Assembly (NCBI GenBank): GCA_016098155.1
Contig: JAAAJB010000598.1
Span: 1-21,035 of the forward strand
Direction of reading: 5' to 3'
Source of the DNA: Actinomortierella ambigua
Taxonomy: Eukaryota; Mortierellomycota; Mortierellomycetes; Mortierellales; Mortierellaceae
DNA: 21,035 nucleotides
Shown one piece after another: positions 9,442 through 18,394 of this stretch (the stretch's first letter is position 1; every line of letters starts with the position of its first letter). The position numbers and the translations under genes are program-made. The notes under the pieces were generated by a model. It did not search any database and had not been told where the DNA came from. It saw only the letters and a list, made by a program, of their open reading frames with translations.

Positions 9442-11358
9442 ATGCCTGCGCTTGTTCTACCACATCAACAGCCGGTACAGCTCCCTGCGTCGTCCTCGAG
9501 CACCCGACGGCGGTCGTCTGTGCTCCTGGATAAGCACGTTACAGCTCGACGCCGCTCCTCCTTGGCCCTACCTTCTGTACCATGCCATGTTCTTTCAGCA
9601 GGCAAAAGGCCTGCATTCCTGGAGGTCTCTGAGATAGCTGATCAGATCGCAGGCTATCTCGACCCAAGATCTCTCTGCTCAACGGCTCGAGTTTCCAGAC
9701 AATGGCATGCCATCTCGTTGCGCCATCTTTGGCGAGAGACCCATCTGGATCGCTCCGTCCCCTCCAAGGAGGGCGTGCAACTGATTCACTTTCCAACCCT
9801 GTCCGGATTCATTCGGCATTTGACGCTCAGTGGCTACAATAACCCAACCCGATACCCATTGTCACTCGCTGCCCCTGAAACCTTGCACTTACATTCGCTC
9901 ACGATCGAAGGATGCTCGGAACTGGATGCCGAAGCCCTTTACAATATCCTCGACAACTCTGTGAATCATTTGGGTCACCTTCAACTGCTGGATGTATCTT
10001 GCCTGCAAAGCAACCCCTTTGCTCTCTCGCCGTCGTCGTCGAATACCTTCAAGAACCTCGAGCAACTCAGGCTTGTGAGGGCTGAGGGTGGCACTCCAGC
10101 TCTCACCACCACCTTGACCGATGAGGTACTCACACAAAGTGGGGAAGAGCAGGCAGTCACAACAGTCACTTCCATCGCCCCTTTCACCGACCACCTTATC
10201 GACTTTCTTCGCAGGGCGCCAGCCCTCAAAAGCTTAACAGCCCAGGGCATCAAAGAACATGGCGACAACGTGGAACCCTCCGTTATCAGTTTGGCCACCC
10301 GTCCCCATCTGTCGCTCACATATCTTGATCTGCACGACTCGACTGTCTCTGGTGCGACCTTTGGACGACTGCTGGCCACGTGCCCCAACCTGGTCTCGGT
10401 CAACCTCAACCATACCAACGACACCCACTTTATGGCGGGAATGGTCATCCCAAAGGGTACAACGGCTCTCCATATCAAGACTCTTTCGTTGCATGGATGT
10501 CACTTCACAGACGGTCACGGTTTCAAGGAACTCTTCCGCTTTGCCAGCCATGTCGAAAAGTTGAATCTTGCCTGTTCAAATGTTGACGACGAGGCTCTTG
10601 CTGTTCTTGGTCACAGCATGGTTGGCATTCTCCTCGATCTGAGCTTGCAGGGCTGCCATCAGATTACTGACGAAGGGATCCGTGAGCTCCTCGCTCACCG
10701 CCTTGGTGATTCATTGCAGCACCTCGATATTGCAGAATGTACCGAGTTGACTGGACGAGGCATTCACAGCGTGCTGCGATCGTGCTCGCGCCTTGTCAGT
10801 CTTGACATAAGCCAACCAGATATCCTACCTCTCAGCATGCTCCATCTCGAGCACGTGGACGAGGATGACGAGGATGGAAGCGAGGGAGTTGACGTCCAAC
10901 AGGAGCAAGAGCAGCAGGAGGTAGCAGGACAGCATGTGGCACCCTTACCAACAATCGCCGATTCTGATACCGCGCTAGCTACATTGGAGGCCGTGCATGT
11001 TCCATGGGCATGCAAGGATACTCTGGAATGGTTGCGGATTACGAAGCTTGATGCTCTCGAGCGGCGCCACTTGCAGATGCTCAATGAACATCTGTGCGAC
11101 CTCGTCCATCTCCGAGCACTGCACATCGGCGGTAGCAAGCTTGAGCTCTGCGTTCTCAACGGGCTGGGCCAGCATTCGGTTCTGCTGAGACAGCTCTTCA
11201 TTGATGATCTCGCTCGAGAGGTGACGATGGAGGACCTGCCCTATTTAATGACGGAGAACACGCCTCATCTTGACCGTCTCTGGTGTCGTCACTTGGTTCG
11301 CTATTCCGAGCCATGGTCGAAGCTACGTCAAGAGCGGAAGAGCATCAAACTCTGGTGA
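9442..11358 (+). CDS. F-box / leucine-rich-repeat protein (SCF ubiquitin ligase adaptor)
   Basis: A single-exon gene of 638 residues. The first 55 residues are basic and Ser-rich with two RRRSS motifs (residues 22-26 and 36-40) that fit PKA-type phosphorylation sites. The F-box lies at about 57-102 (FLEVSEIADQIAGYLDPRSL, then the typical ARVSRQWHAISLRHLW). Irregular leucine-rich repeats follow at about 145-460, including the AMN1/FBXL-like unit DLSLQGCHQITDEGIREL, and again at about 540-620. An acidic then Gln-rich linker at 471-497 (DEDDEDGSEG, QQEQEQQ) interrupts the repeats. In known FBXL proteins the F-box binds Skp1 and the LRRs bind the substrate, which SCF then ubiquitinates; the substrate cannot be told here. 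The start has good context (aaggATGC) and lies 55 residues before the F-box. The gene is convergent with the next one, with 245 bp between stops. A decayed F-box relative lies at 18.4 kb. Confidence 0.88.
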   Translation: MPALVLPHQQPVQLPASSSSTRRRSSVLLDKHVTARRRSSLALPSVPCHVLSAGKRPAFLEVSEIADQIAGYLDPRSLCSTARVSRQWHAISLRHLWRETHLDRSVPSKEGVQLIHFPTLSGFIRHLTLSGYNNPTRYPLSLAAPETLHLHSLTIEGCSELDAEALYNILDNSVNHLGHLQLLDVSCLQSNPFALSPSSSNTFKNLEQLRLVRAEGGTPALTTTLTDEVLTQSGEEQAVTTVTSIAPFTDHLIDFLRRAPALKSLTAQGIKEHGDNVEPSVISLATRPHLSLTYLDLHDSTVSGATFGRLLATCPNLVSVNLNHTNDTHFMAGMVIPKGTTALHIKTLSLHGCHFTDGHGFKELFRFASHVEKLNLACSNVDDEALAVLGHSMVGILLDLSLQGCHQITDEGIRELLAHRLGDSLQHLDIAECTELTGRGIHSVLRSCSRLVSLDISQPDILPLSMLHLEHVDEDDEDGSEGVDVQQEQEQQEVAGQHVAPLPTIADSDTALATLEAVHVPWACKDTLEWLRITKLDALERRHLQMLNEHLCDLVHLRALHIGGSKLELCVLNGLGQHSVLLRQLFIDDLAREVTMEDLPYLMTENTPHLDRLWCRHLVRYSEPWSKLRQERKSIKLW

Positions 11359-11514
11359 ACATGCAGCCATCATTTCTTTCTAGATCACACACCCCACTCT
11401 ACATCCAAATACGATAGAATAATACCAGCATCTTTTGAAATCATACAAATCCTCCAAAAATGAGAGGCTGGGAGGTGAAGGAAAAATGGAACGAAAAAAA
11501 AATAGTGACGGAAA

Positions 11515-11525
11515 GGGGGGGGGGG
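11515..11525. repeat. G11 homopolymer between convergent genes
   Basis: Eleven G in a row in the 245 bp between the stop codons of the F-box gene and the Mediator-like gene. An A run lies just upstream. No other feature is seen in this interval apart from the minus-strand polyA signal. Confidence 0.9.
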
Positions 11526-11581
11526 ATGAGAATGATCAACATAATGAATCGGCACTTGATTCTCTTAAAGGCACACGCGGT

Positions 11582-11587
11582 TTTATT
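11582..11587 (-). terminator. AATAAA polyadenylation signal of the Mediator-like gene
   Basis: AATAAA on the minus strand, about 17 bp past the TGA stop at 11604-11606. It is a canonical signal in the right orientation and implies a very short 3' UTR. Confidence 0.55.
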
Positions 11588-11603
11588 CCCGTGATCAAAG
11601 GAA

Positions 11604-12770
11604 TCAAAAGTCGACCATGTCTCCCATGCCTCCCATACCATCCATATCACCAAGGTTGCCAATGTCGCCAAGGTCGAGCATCGAGTCTTGGAACTTGTCG
11701 AGATCTGTCAGCAACGAGTTGTCCATTCCCATCGATCCATCAACGGTAAGCAGAGCAGGTGGCAGCTCGCTCGTAGACTGCAAAATGCTGGCCGGCGAGA
11801 TGACTGCTGCGGATGATGATGACGACGATGATGATGTGGCTATTGTTAATGGTGTGATGGTAGTGGTCTGTGGAAGGGGAGATGCTGTTTGCACTCGGTC
11901 GCTAGCTCCTGGATTTGACACGGCTACGCTCCCTATTGGGCTGCTGTTACTGACATTTGTCGGGGCTGCGATGCTGGTCGGTGTGAGATTAGCAGGCGGC
12001 GACAGCATCTGGATATCTCCACTATGAACCTCATCTTGTGGTGTCGCTTTTGTGAGCTCACCATAAGTGACAGGTGCCGAGGGCGTTTGGGTAGGTCCAG
12101 CGTCAGCCTCTGGTTGTTGAGTAGTCGTAGGAAATGAAGGACCGGCAACCACCTCTGTCTCTGCGACCTCTCCCTTGATAGGGATTGGTTTGTTCAGTTG
12201 GCCCTGTAAAACCATGCGCTGCCTCTCCATCTTGTACCTTGCGTTTTCCTAAACACCGTCCAGTGACAGATCAAATGGTATTAGCTGACATTGCACAAGT
12301 GGCTACCAGGTGGATATCGTATTGAATGATATATTTTACCAAGATGAAGTACACTTGATCGCAGACAGTCTCAAAGTACTCCCACTCGCGGTCCAGCTTT
12401 TCTTGTTCGGTTGAGGGAAGAGCAATATGATCGACACCTCTTAGGCAGCAAATGATGTCCGTCAGAAGATATTAGTAACCTTTCGTTGTCTGAATGAAGT
12501 CGCTTCTCCCAGCAGGACGCTCCAGTCTGCCTCAACCATACATCTGCCGCAAATGGTCCAGGTGCTTGAGAATATCTGCTGTCTGGGTGTTCATGCTCTG
12601 CAGAAAATTAGAATCAATAGGAAGCCAAGGTTAGTGTCGATACCATACGCGCTTCTTTCACGAATGGGGAATGTGATTCAAGACACACGGTCAGGAAAAT
12701 TACTCACATCCACTGAACGCTTGAGCTGCTCAATTTCAGCGATGAGAGGCCTCGGCTGCGGTGCTGGCAT
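11604..12770 (-). CDS. Putative Mediator tail subunit (MED29/Med2-like)
   Basis: Four exons: 12770-12708, 12597-12537, 12437-12340 and 12248-11604, giving 288 residues. Introns of 110, 99 and 91 bp have donors GTGAGT, GTTGAG and GTAAAA and acceptors TGCAG, AAGAG and TTTAG. The second intron can also use GTATGG (exon end 12542) with acceptor CTAAG (exon start 12439), which changes MYGV to IGV and gives 287 residues. Residues 1-100 are helical: IAEIEQLKRSVDSMNTQTAD, then LDREWEYFETVCDQVYFILE and NARYKMERQRMVLQ. The remainder is Ser/Thr/Pro-rich and disordered, ending in a hydrophobic/acidic tail (LLTDLDKFQDSMLDLGDIGN) that resembles an activation domain. The helical block with 'F..VCDQ...IL' recalls MED29 and fungal Med2, which sit in the Mediator tail and contact activators. 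The gene model is strong, but the family name is tentative. Divergent from RRN3. Confidence 0.6.
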
Positions 12771-13281
12771 TGTTGGTTGTTGTGTTGGTGATGTGATGTG
12801 TAGTGGGTGTTGATGGTCGAGGTGTAAAAGTGGTTGGAGGATGTAGCGGCTCCGACTTTTTAGATACGGTGACGCAACTTTCGACTTTTTAGCTGGTACA
12901 CAGTTTCAACAGAATAAAAGGCAAGCCTTTTTTTTTTTTTTTTACACACAAGCTGATCCACTTCATTTGACATACACCTCCATTTGACTTGTACCCTAGA
13001 TTCAACACTCCCCTCTCCCCTTGTTGTCAAGAGTGCAAACTGTATACCCCCCCCCCTCTCTTATATCCACCCTCCAGCTACGAAGCAACAAAACAACCTT
13101 CCAGTGGACCTGTAGTAGTCGTGTCTTGACTCGCCTACCTCCCCCCGTTCCTTTCTGTTTTGAACACAAAAGCCACCGCGTCTGCTCCCCCTGCCCGCAG
13201 CAAAGCAAAGAAGGCGCACAAGCCAAGCTGCTCTCTGTTTCTCCTCCCCCACAAACGCTTATGCCCGTTTCACACCCCAAC
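12771..13281. promoter_or_regulatory. Shared divergent promoter between the Mediator-like gene and RRN3
   Basis: 511 bp separate the two start codons. The interval holds two copies of cgactttttag (12853-12863 and 12882-12892, starts 29 bp apart), a TGACGCAA bZIP-like octamer between them (12870-12877), and a 16-T run (12928-12943) of the kind that keeps nucleosomes away. The RRN3 side (about 12990-13160) is C/T-rich. A plus-strand frame is open from 13021 into RRN3, but it reads through this leader and lacks conservation-like content. Regulatory roles are inferred from position. Confidence 0.5.
12853..12892. promoter_or_regulatory. Pair of 11-bp direct repeats flanking a TGACGCAA site
   Basis: cgactttttag occurs at 12853-12863 and 12882-12892, with TGACGCAA at 12870-12877 in the gap. 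It is about 80-120 bp upstream of the Mediator-like ATG. Two exact copies of an 11-mer in 40 bp are unlikely by chance outside a simple repeat and look like a paired factor-binding site. The factor is unknown. Confidence 0.4.
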
Positions 13282-16200
13282 ATGTCTACCGCAGCCTTCC
13301 CTCCTCCCCCTCAAAAGGTGTCCTTTGCCACCGATATGCAGGCCGCAGCTCTTCGGGCGAAGAAGGAGGCCAAGCATCATTCGAGGTCGTCCAGTTCTGA
13401 ACTCGTGGACGAAGCTTCCCCCTCTTCCATGCAGCGCTCTATCTCCACCCCCTCTATCGCATCTGCTGCCATGGTATCCTCCGAGCAACAGGCCCTCTTT
13501 GAGAAACAGCGCCAGGGCCAGATGATGATGACCACCTATCTCTCCAATGCCATCAAACAGAAGAAAATGGTACGCGTGCAATGGACCTCTCTCCTCTCCC
13601 CTCTCCCCTCGCCTCCACCTCCTCTTTCTCCCCTTCCTTCTTCATCCACTCTCCAAGTAACCCACTGGCCTATATTTTGCGTGAGCGTCTTGTCAAAGAT
13701 CATCACTCTTATGTGCTTTTGTTCGCCTGTCAATTGATTTTGCCTTTCTTTTTTTGGATGGACTTTGAGTGTATCGTCCCTTTTGCCGCACCACCTGCCA
13801 CGCCAAGAGCGCACCAAATATGATTGCCCTCCTGCCCTGCCCATACTGTCTGTTCACCATGAATCTCAACCCACTTGCACCACAGCTTTCTACTGGAGGT
13901 TGCTTGGCGGATGATTGGTGAGAAGACCAAGGCTGCTCAGAAGGCGCACAAACCACTTTTTTTGACCTGGTCCATCAATCAGTGGAGATCATCACACACT
14001 ATTTTGGTGGGGCGAGTGAGAGCCCTTTTTTTGCCTTCGCGCCCCCCTCCCATCGCCGCTCTCGCTCTCCCTCTCCCTCTCTATGGCTTTTTTGCCCCAG
14101 AGCCGTACGAAGACTCGTCAGCTTTAGGCGTGCCAGGAGCTAGTGTATGTACTGCAGGCTCGTGTGTCGTGACTCTCAACCCGTTCCTGAAGCATTCGTG
14201 CGCAAAGGGCGACGGATGATCGATACCGACCCTCGGGTTCTCTATTCATTTTATTTTATTGTATTCTATTTTGTTGATTGCATGTATGTACTTTCCCACC
14301 TTGCGTCTCCCTACTCCCCATCTCACCCGAGGAATAAGAAACGGGCGCTGCGATTGGCTCTCAATTGGGATATGGGTCACGCGAGGATCTACATTGTTTC
14401 TTGGTTCCATTGATCCATTTTTGCCCAGGTGCTGCCTGGGGAGAGGGGTTCCGATGGTACGAAAGGGGGGAAAGGTGAACTTGTCACACTAGAACGATAC
14501 CATACACTCGAGCCAAACCCATGGAATTGACGGATAAGCTCTTGATGTCGCCCTTGAGGGACCAAACCAACGAAGTCTGCTTGCTCTGCAAAATGTCGAA
14601 TAAACTGATCAACCGACGGAAGGACCGCTGTTCAAGGTACTGGGAGTGGCCAGAGTGCTGCTATTGAGCTTTCCTCTGAGCGCTCGCGGCAAGGTGGAGC
14701 TGTCCTGGTGATTCAGGCAGCCCACCTCGCACGAGCATATCATGGCTCTTGCGGCTTTGGTAGCTCACTCGGCCGAATCTCTTTGGCACCTGCATTGCTT
14801 CTAGCATGAGACAGTCGTGTCGTTGCACGTCCGGTTTGCTCTTGCGGTAACCTCCTATTCCACCCACCTTTGAAGTGATGCACATATGAGGTATCGCCTT
14901 TGCTCTTCACCTGTTCTCTTATGAGCAGATTTTTTTCCTCCTCCCCTCTCCTCCTCTCTGGCTCCCATAGCCGCCGCATGCACGTTAGCAGTGACAATCA
15001 GCCTCCTTGGGGGAGGTTTTGGCCTTGACGTCTTGCTTGGAGCATGATGGGACGATGTAGCATGAGCGGAGACTTCGAGGGAGAGTGAAGAATGGAGAGG
15101 ACGGCAGTAAGCAACTAGAGAAACGAAGACGCGACAATGAGCTGCTAGATAAAAGAGGGAATGTTGTCTGCTGATGAATGTTCAAAGCACATAAGACGTG
15201 GTCGTTCTTCTATGCCCTTGACCCTTGAGCCTCTTCCATGCGTTCATCCGGTGCCTTTTTTTTTTGCAGAAGGCGGTCATCACTGACCTTTGACGAGTGA
15301 ATCGCAACAAGAGTGCGATGGGACAAGACGGAAGGAACAAGACGTCCTTAGAGCGATCCTCTGCTCTCAAGCCTCTTTGTATGAAAAAAAATCCCGAGTT
15401 TGCTGTTAGCACTCGGTTCTGGTCACCCAGTGAGCTATCCGTTAGTGTCAAGTCCGTGTGATCATTCTTCTACGTGTCGCTCCTGAGTGGCGTGTTGGAG
15501 TCAAGGTCTCATTGATCGATGCTTTGGTCGGTTCCAAGTGACACGTACCTGATTTGTTTTTCCAGCTCTTCCACCTACTTGCGTTACACCGCCCCTTTTC
15601 CTCTTTCACGCCCCATAAATCACTTGTGACACTTGCCAATGTATGCGGTTGAAGTCGTCACCTTTTGATCCTAAATAATTTATTCCGCTCCCTCCCCTCT
15701 TTTTTTTTGTTAATTTTACAGGGCAATCCTTCACCGTATGAGGAGCTAATCTCGCAGCTGACCACTACAAAGCCATCGCCTTTGCCGGCAAGCAAGCTTC
15801 TCCAATGGATCCAGGCACTTTTGCAATGTATCTCGCTTCTGGACAAGACGTGTCAGTCGTTGATTGAGGCTATTCTCCAGCTTGATTGGACTATTCAGGA
15901 CGAGAGTTTTGTTCAGTATTATATCTCATTCATGGGCAACATTGTCTCAGCCCATCCCATCTACCTCACACCGGCCATGTCCATGCTGGTCAGTCGGTTC
16001 CGCCAACGTAAGTATCAGCTTTGTGTGCGTGTGTGTTTGCTACAGTTTACATTCTGCACCCCCCCCCTCCTGTTCGCTCTGTATGCTAACCTTCACGTCT
16101 TGACTTTGTCACCCTTTTGCATACGAATAGGCTCGATCTCGCGATCAGCAGAACACAGTGTCACTCCTCAGCGACAATTCGACCGCGTCCACCAAGCATT

Positions 16201-18073
16201 GAAGTACATTTTGGACTTGATTCCGACTGGCTCCACCACACTATTCCCACTTCTTGCTTCAGAGTTTCCTCACAAGCGCGAATCTTATGGCGCCCATATG
16301 AGCTACGTCAAGAACATCCTCCATGTGCTCGAATATTCCCCTGTCCTGCGGTCTCAGGTCTTGGGTGTCGTGATTGACCGGATTATTCAAGTCGACGTAA
16401 GTTCGTTCATGATGTCAAAACCTTTTTTTTTTTTGTTACCTCTGTTATTATCTGACGATCTCACAAATCATTGATTGCATCCTTGTCCCTGTGTCTGTAG
16501 GTCGAGATTCAAGTTGAATTGGAAGAGCTTGAGGACTCGGACACCGAACTAGTTTTTGAGGTTGAACTGCCAGAGGAAGAGGAAGACTCCGAATCAGACG
16601 ATGACGGCTCTGACTCTGATTCCGACTCGGAGGCCGACGAGGTCGCAGTTCTCAACATCAAGGATATGACCAACAAACTGGATGGCATGTTGCTCCTCGT
16701 CTTCACCTACCTCAACAATTACATCGAGAGTTGCCGGCACATGTTTTCACCAGATGGCACGCCACCTGCCCCTATCCAGGAACTGTTCCTTGTGCTGCTG
16801 ACAGTGTTTATGAAGACCATCCTGCACACGTTCAAGTCTCGGCATACGCAGTTCTTGCTCTTCTACCTGACGTCGCTATCGCCTCAGTTTTCAGACTACT
16901 TTTTGGGTGCGTTGGGCCAGCAGATCCTGGACAAGGCCCAACCCCAAGTTTTGCGAGTTGCTGCCGCGGCATACATGTCGTCCTATGTCGCACGAGCCAA
17001 GTTTTTGGACATTCGTCAGATTGGTATGGTCATCGACATGTTGGGTGGCTTCTCGTTGCAAGTCGTGGAGGAGATTGACACGGGATCGCACATCCAGCCA
17101 GATACCGAGAAATATGCGGTCTTTTACGCAGTCGTACAAGCGATGCTCTACATTTTCTGTTTCCGCTGGAAGGTCCTCGCGTCCGAGAACACAGATCAAC
17201 CCAACCGTTCGGTCGCTGAGGACGACTTTGGCAGCGCGGGCATGATTGTCGGCAGTATGGATAGTCCTATGACGTCCACCATTGGCTCTGCTGGTAGTTC
17301 AGCGAATGGTCGGCAGTGGCACACTGGACTTCAGGGGCTACAGAGAATCGTCACCAGTCGCTTGAACCCGCTGAAGGTACTGGTCAACCAGTTGATAATA
17401 GTATGATCTTGACTTTATCTGGGTCTAGGGAAGTTGTTGCTAATCACCTTTTGTGTTTGTACTTTTTTTCCCCTTTCCCTTTGCTGACGTCTAGATGTGC
17501 TCGGAGAATGTCGTCAAACAGTTCGCGCGTATCTCGCACAACTTGAACTTCATGTATGTCTACCCGATCTTGGAGCAGAACAAGAAGGTTTACGTGCCTC
17601 CGTCCCAGTCGGCCTATCAGCGCGCATTGCAGACTGGAAGTGCTACCTCGACATACGGCGGCAATGGCAACCGTGCAGGATCAAACAATGGTTCCGATTA
17701 TACCATCCTGCCCCATGAGCTCGACACATTCTTCCCTTTTGACCCATATCGCCTCAAGCAGTCAGCCTACTTTATGGACAACATATACCAAGAGTGGGAG
17801 AACGATGAGGACGATAGTGATGAGGAAGAAGAGGATGATGAGGATGACGAGCAAGATTATGACGACGAGGAAGACGACGAGGAGGCAGTCGAGGACGAAG
17901 ACACCACCAAGTCGGTTGGTCGGCATCGGTTGGCCTCGGTGGAGGAAGACGATAGTGACGAAGAGAGCGCGCAGATGAACCAGTCGATCATGGCTATGAG
18001 CATCAGTCCTAGCCCCGCACATTTCCTCGTTCAGGGCATGAATGCTGGCCGCGAAGATAGCAACAAGCTGTAA
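13282..18073 (+). CDS. RRN3: RNA polymerase I-specific transcription initiation factor RRN3 (TIF-IA)
   Basis: Five exons: 13282-13569, 15722-16007, 16131-16396, 16501-17376 and 17495-18073, giving 764 residues. All junctions keep phase, with donors GTACGC, GTAAGT, GTAAGT, GTACTG and acceptors ACAG, ATAG, GTAG, CTAG. Rrn3 binds Pol I and links it to core factor at the rDNA promoter, and it is the growth-regulated step of rRNA synthesis. Recognisable family segments are KKM-GNPSPYEELISQL across the first junction, VQYYISFMGNIVSAHPIYL, FDRVHQALKYILDLIP, the helical-repeat core, RLNPLK joined to MCSENVVKQFARISHNLNF (about 567-591), and the C-terminal LDTFFPFDPYRLKQSAYFMD (about 648-667). An acidic serine loop at about 304-328 sits where known Rrn3 proteins carry an acidic insert. 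A second, Asp/Glu-rich tail at about 675-710 follows. The protein is longer than yeast or human Rrn3 (about 630-650) because of a disordered N-terminus and this tail. ATG 13282 was preferred over the in-frame ATG at 13261 for its better context (A at -3). Confidence 0.95.
14424..14440. other. Short perfect hairpin (cccagg/cctggg) in RRN3 intron 1
   Basis: 6-bp perfect arms with a 5-nt loop (cccagg-tgctg-cctggg). It lies near the change from C/T-rich intron sequence to the more coding-like interior. A match of this length can arise by chance. Confidence 0.3.
14521..14667 (+). other. Exon-like Cys-containing 48-codon frame inside RRN3 intron 1
   Basis: Starts ATG GAA TTG ACG and reads MELTDKLLMSPLRDQTNEVC, followed by L-L-C, then a basic stretch (SNKLINRRKDRC) and WEWPECCY before TGA. 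Cys residues fall at 20, 23, 37, 46 and 47, so a C-x2-C pair is present. A GTACTG donor-like site at 14637 could end an exon after RCS. Further frames downstream on the plus strand (about 14705-14800) also look coding-like. I recognise no family. It may be a nested small gene, an alternative exon, or a relic of inserted DNA. Confidence 0.25.
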
Positions 18074-18394
18074 AGACATAAAGAAACGATATAGGTACAT
18101 TTTAAGGGTACGGCACTACAAAGAAGTAAAAGGAACCCCCTCTCACAACCATGTGCGTGCTCGCTGTTATATTTTATATTCCTACCCTCTTTCTATCGCC
18201 AGTGGTACCACTTTTCTCAACCGCCTATCTATTCTCACTTTAACGTACATGTATTTGACCCCCTCTCTCCACCCATTCCCGTACAGGGGGGGGCGTGTGA
18301 AAGGACACAACGTGGCAGTGCTCACTTATCCTTCTCCTTCTCTCTTTCATGTGTTGTCTGTCAACACCGCGTACATGATCAATTCTCAAGTACC
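18074..18394. other. RRN3 3' flank and upstream flank of the F-box relic
   Basis: A/T-rich 3' UTR-like sequence follows the RRN3 stop. Then comes C/T-rich sequence (about 18250-18360) ahead of the relic's ATG, like the leaders of intact genes here. An 8-G run is at about 18286-18293. No gene is visible. Confidence 0.4.

Larger units (their letters stand above)
13570..15721 (+). other. Oversized first intron of RRN3 (2,152 bp)
   Basis: Bounded by ATG|GTACGC at 13570 and TTTTACAG|GGC at 15721. The join gives KKM-GNPSPYE, which fits the Rrn3 family alignment with no gap. RRN3's other introns are 104-123 bp. The first part (to about 14100) is C/T-rich. From about 14340 to 15640 the composition is more balanced, like coding or formerly coding DNA, and includes a Cys-rich 48-codon frame (14521-14667). 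No transposase, terminal repeats or target duplication were found by eye. The simplest reading is a short intron enlarged by an old insertion. Confidence 0.85.

Noticed and set aside
13021..13281. In-frame N-terminal extension of RRN3 to 13021
   Set aside because: It translates a C/T-rich promoter leader. The upstream ATGs have poorer context and the added sequence is Ser/Pro/Leu-rich without conserved features.
14523..14534. 'ggaattgacgga', which resembles the conserved 18S rRNA segment around ggaattgacgg
   Set aside because: Only about 12 bases match and the flanks are unrelated to rRNA. Treated as chance.
15001..15020. cctcc...ggagg hairpin followed by TTTT, like a bacterial terminator
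   Set aside because: It is short, inside a fungal intron, and such terminators do not act on Pol II genes.
17377..17406. Reading RRN3 exon 4 through to the TGA after VLVNQLIIV
   Set aside because: It would truncate RRN3 before its conserved C-terminus. The GTACTG donor gives a join matching the family.
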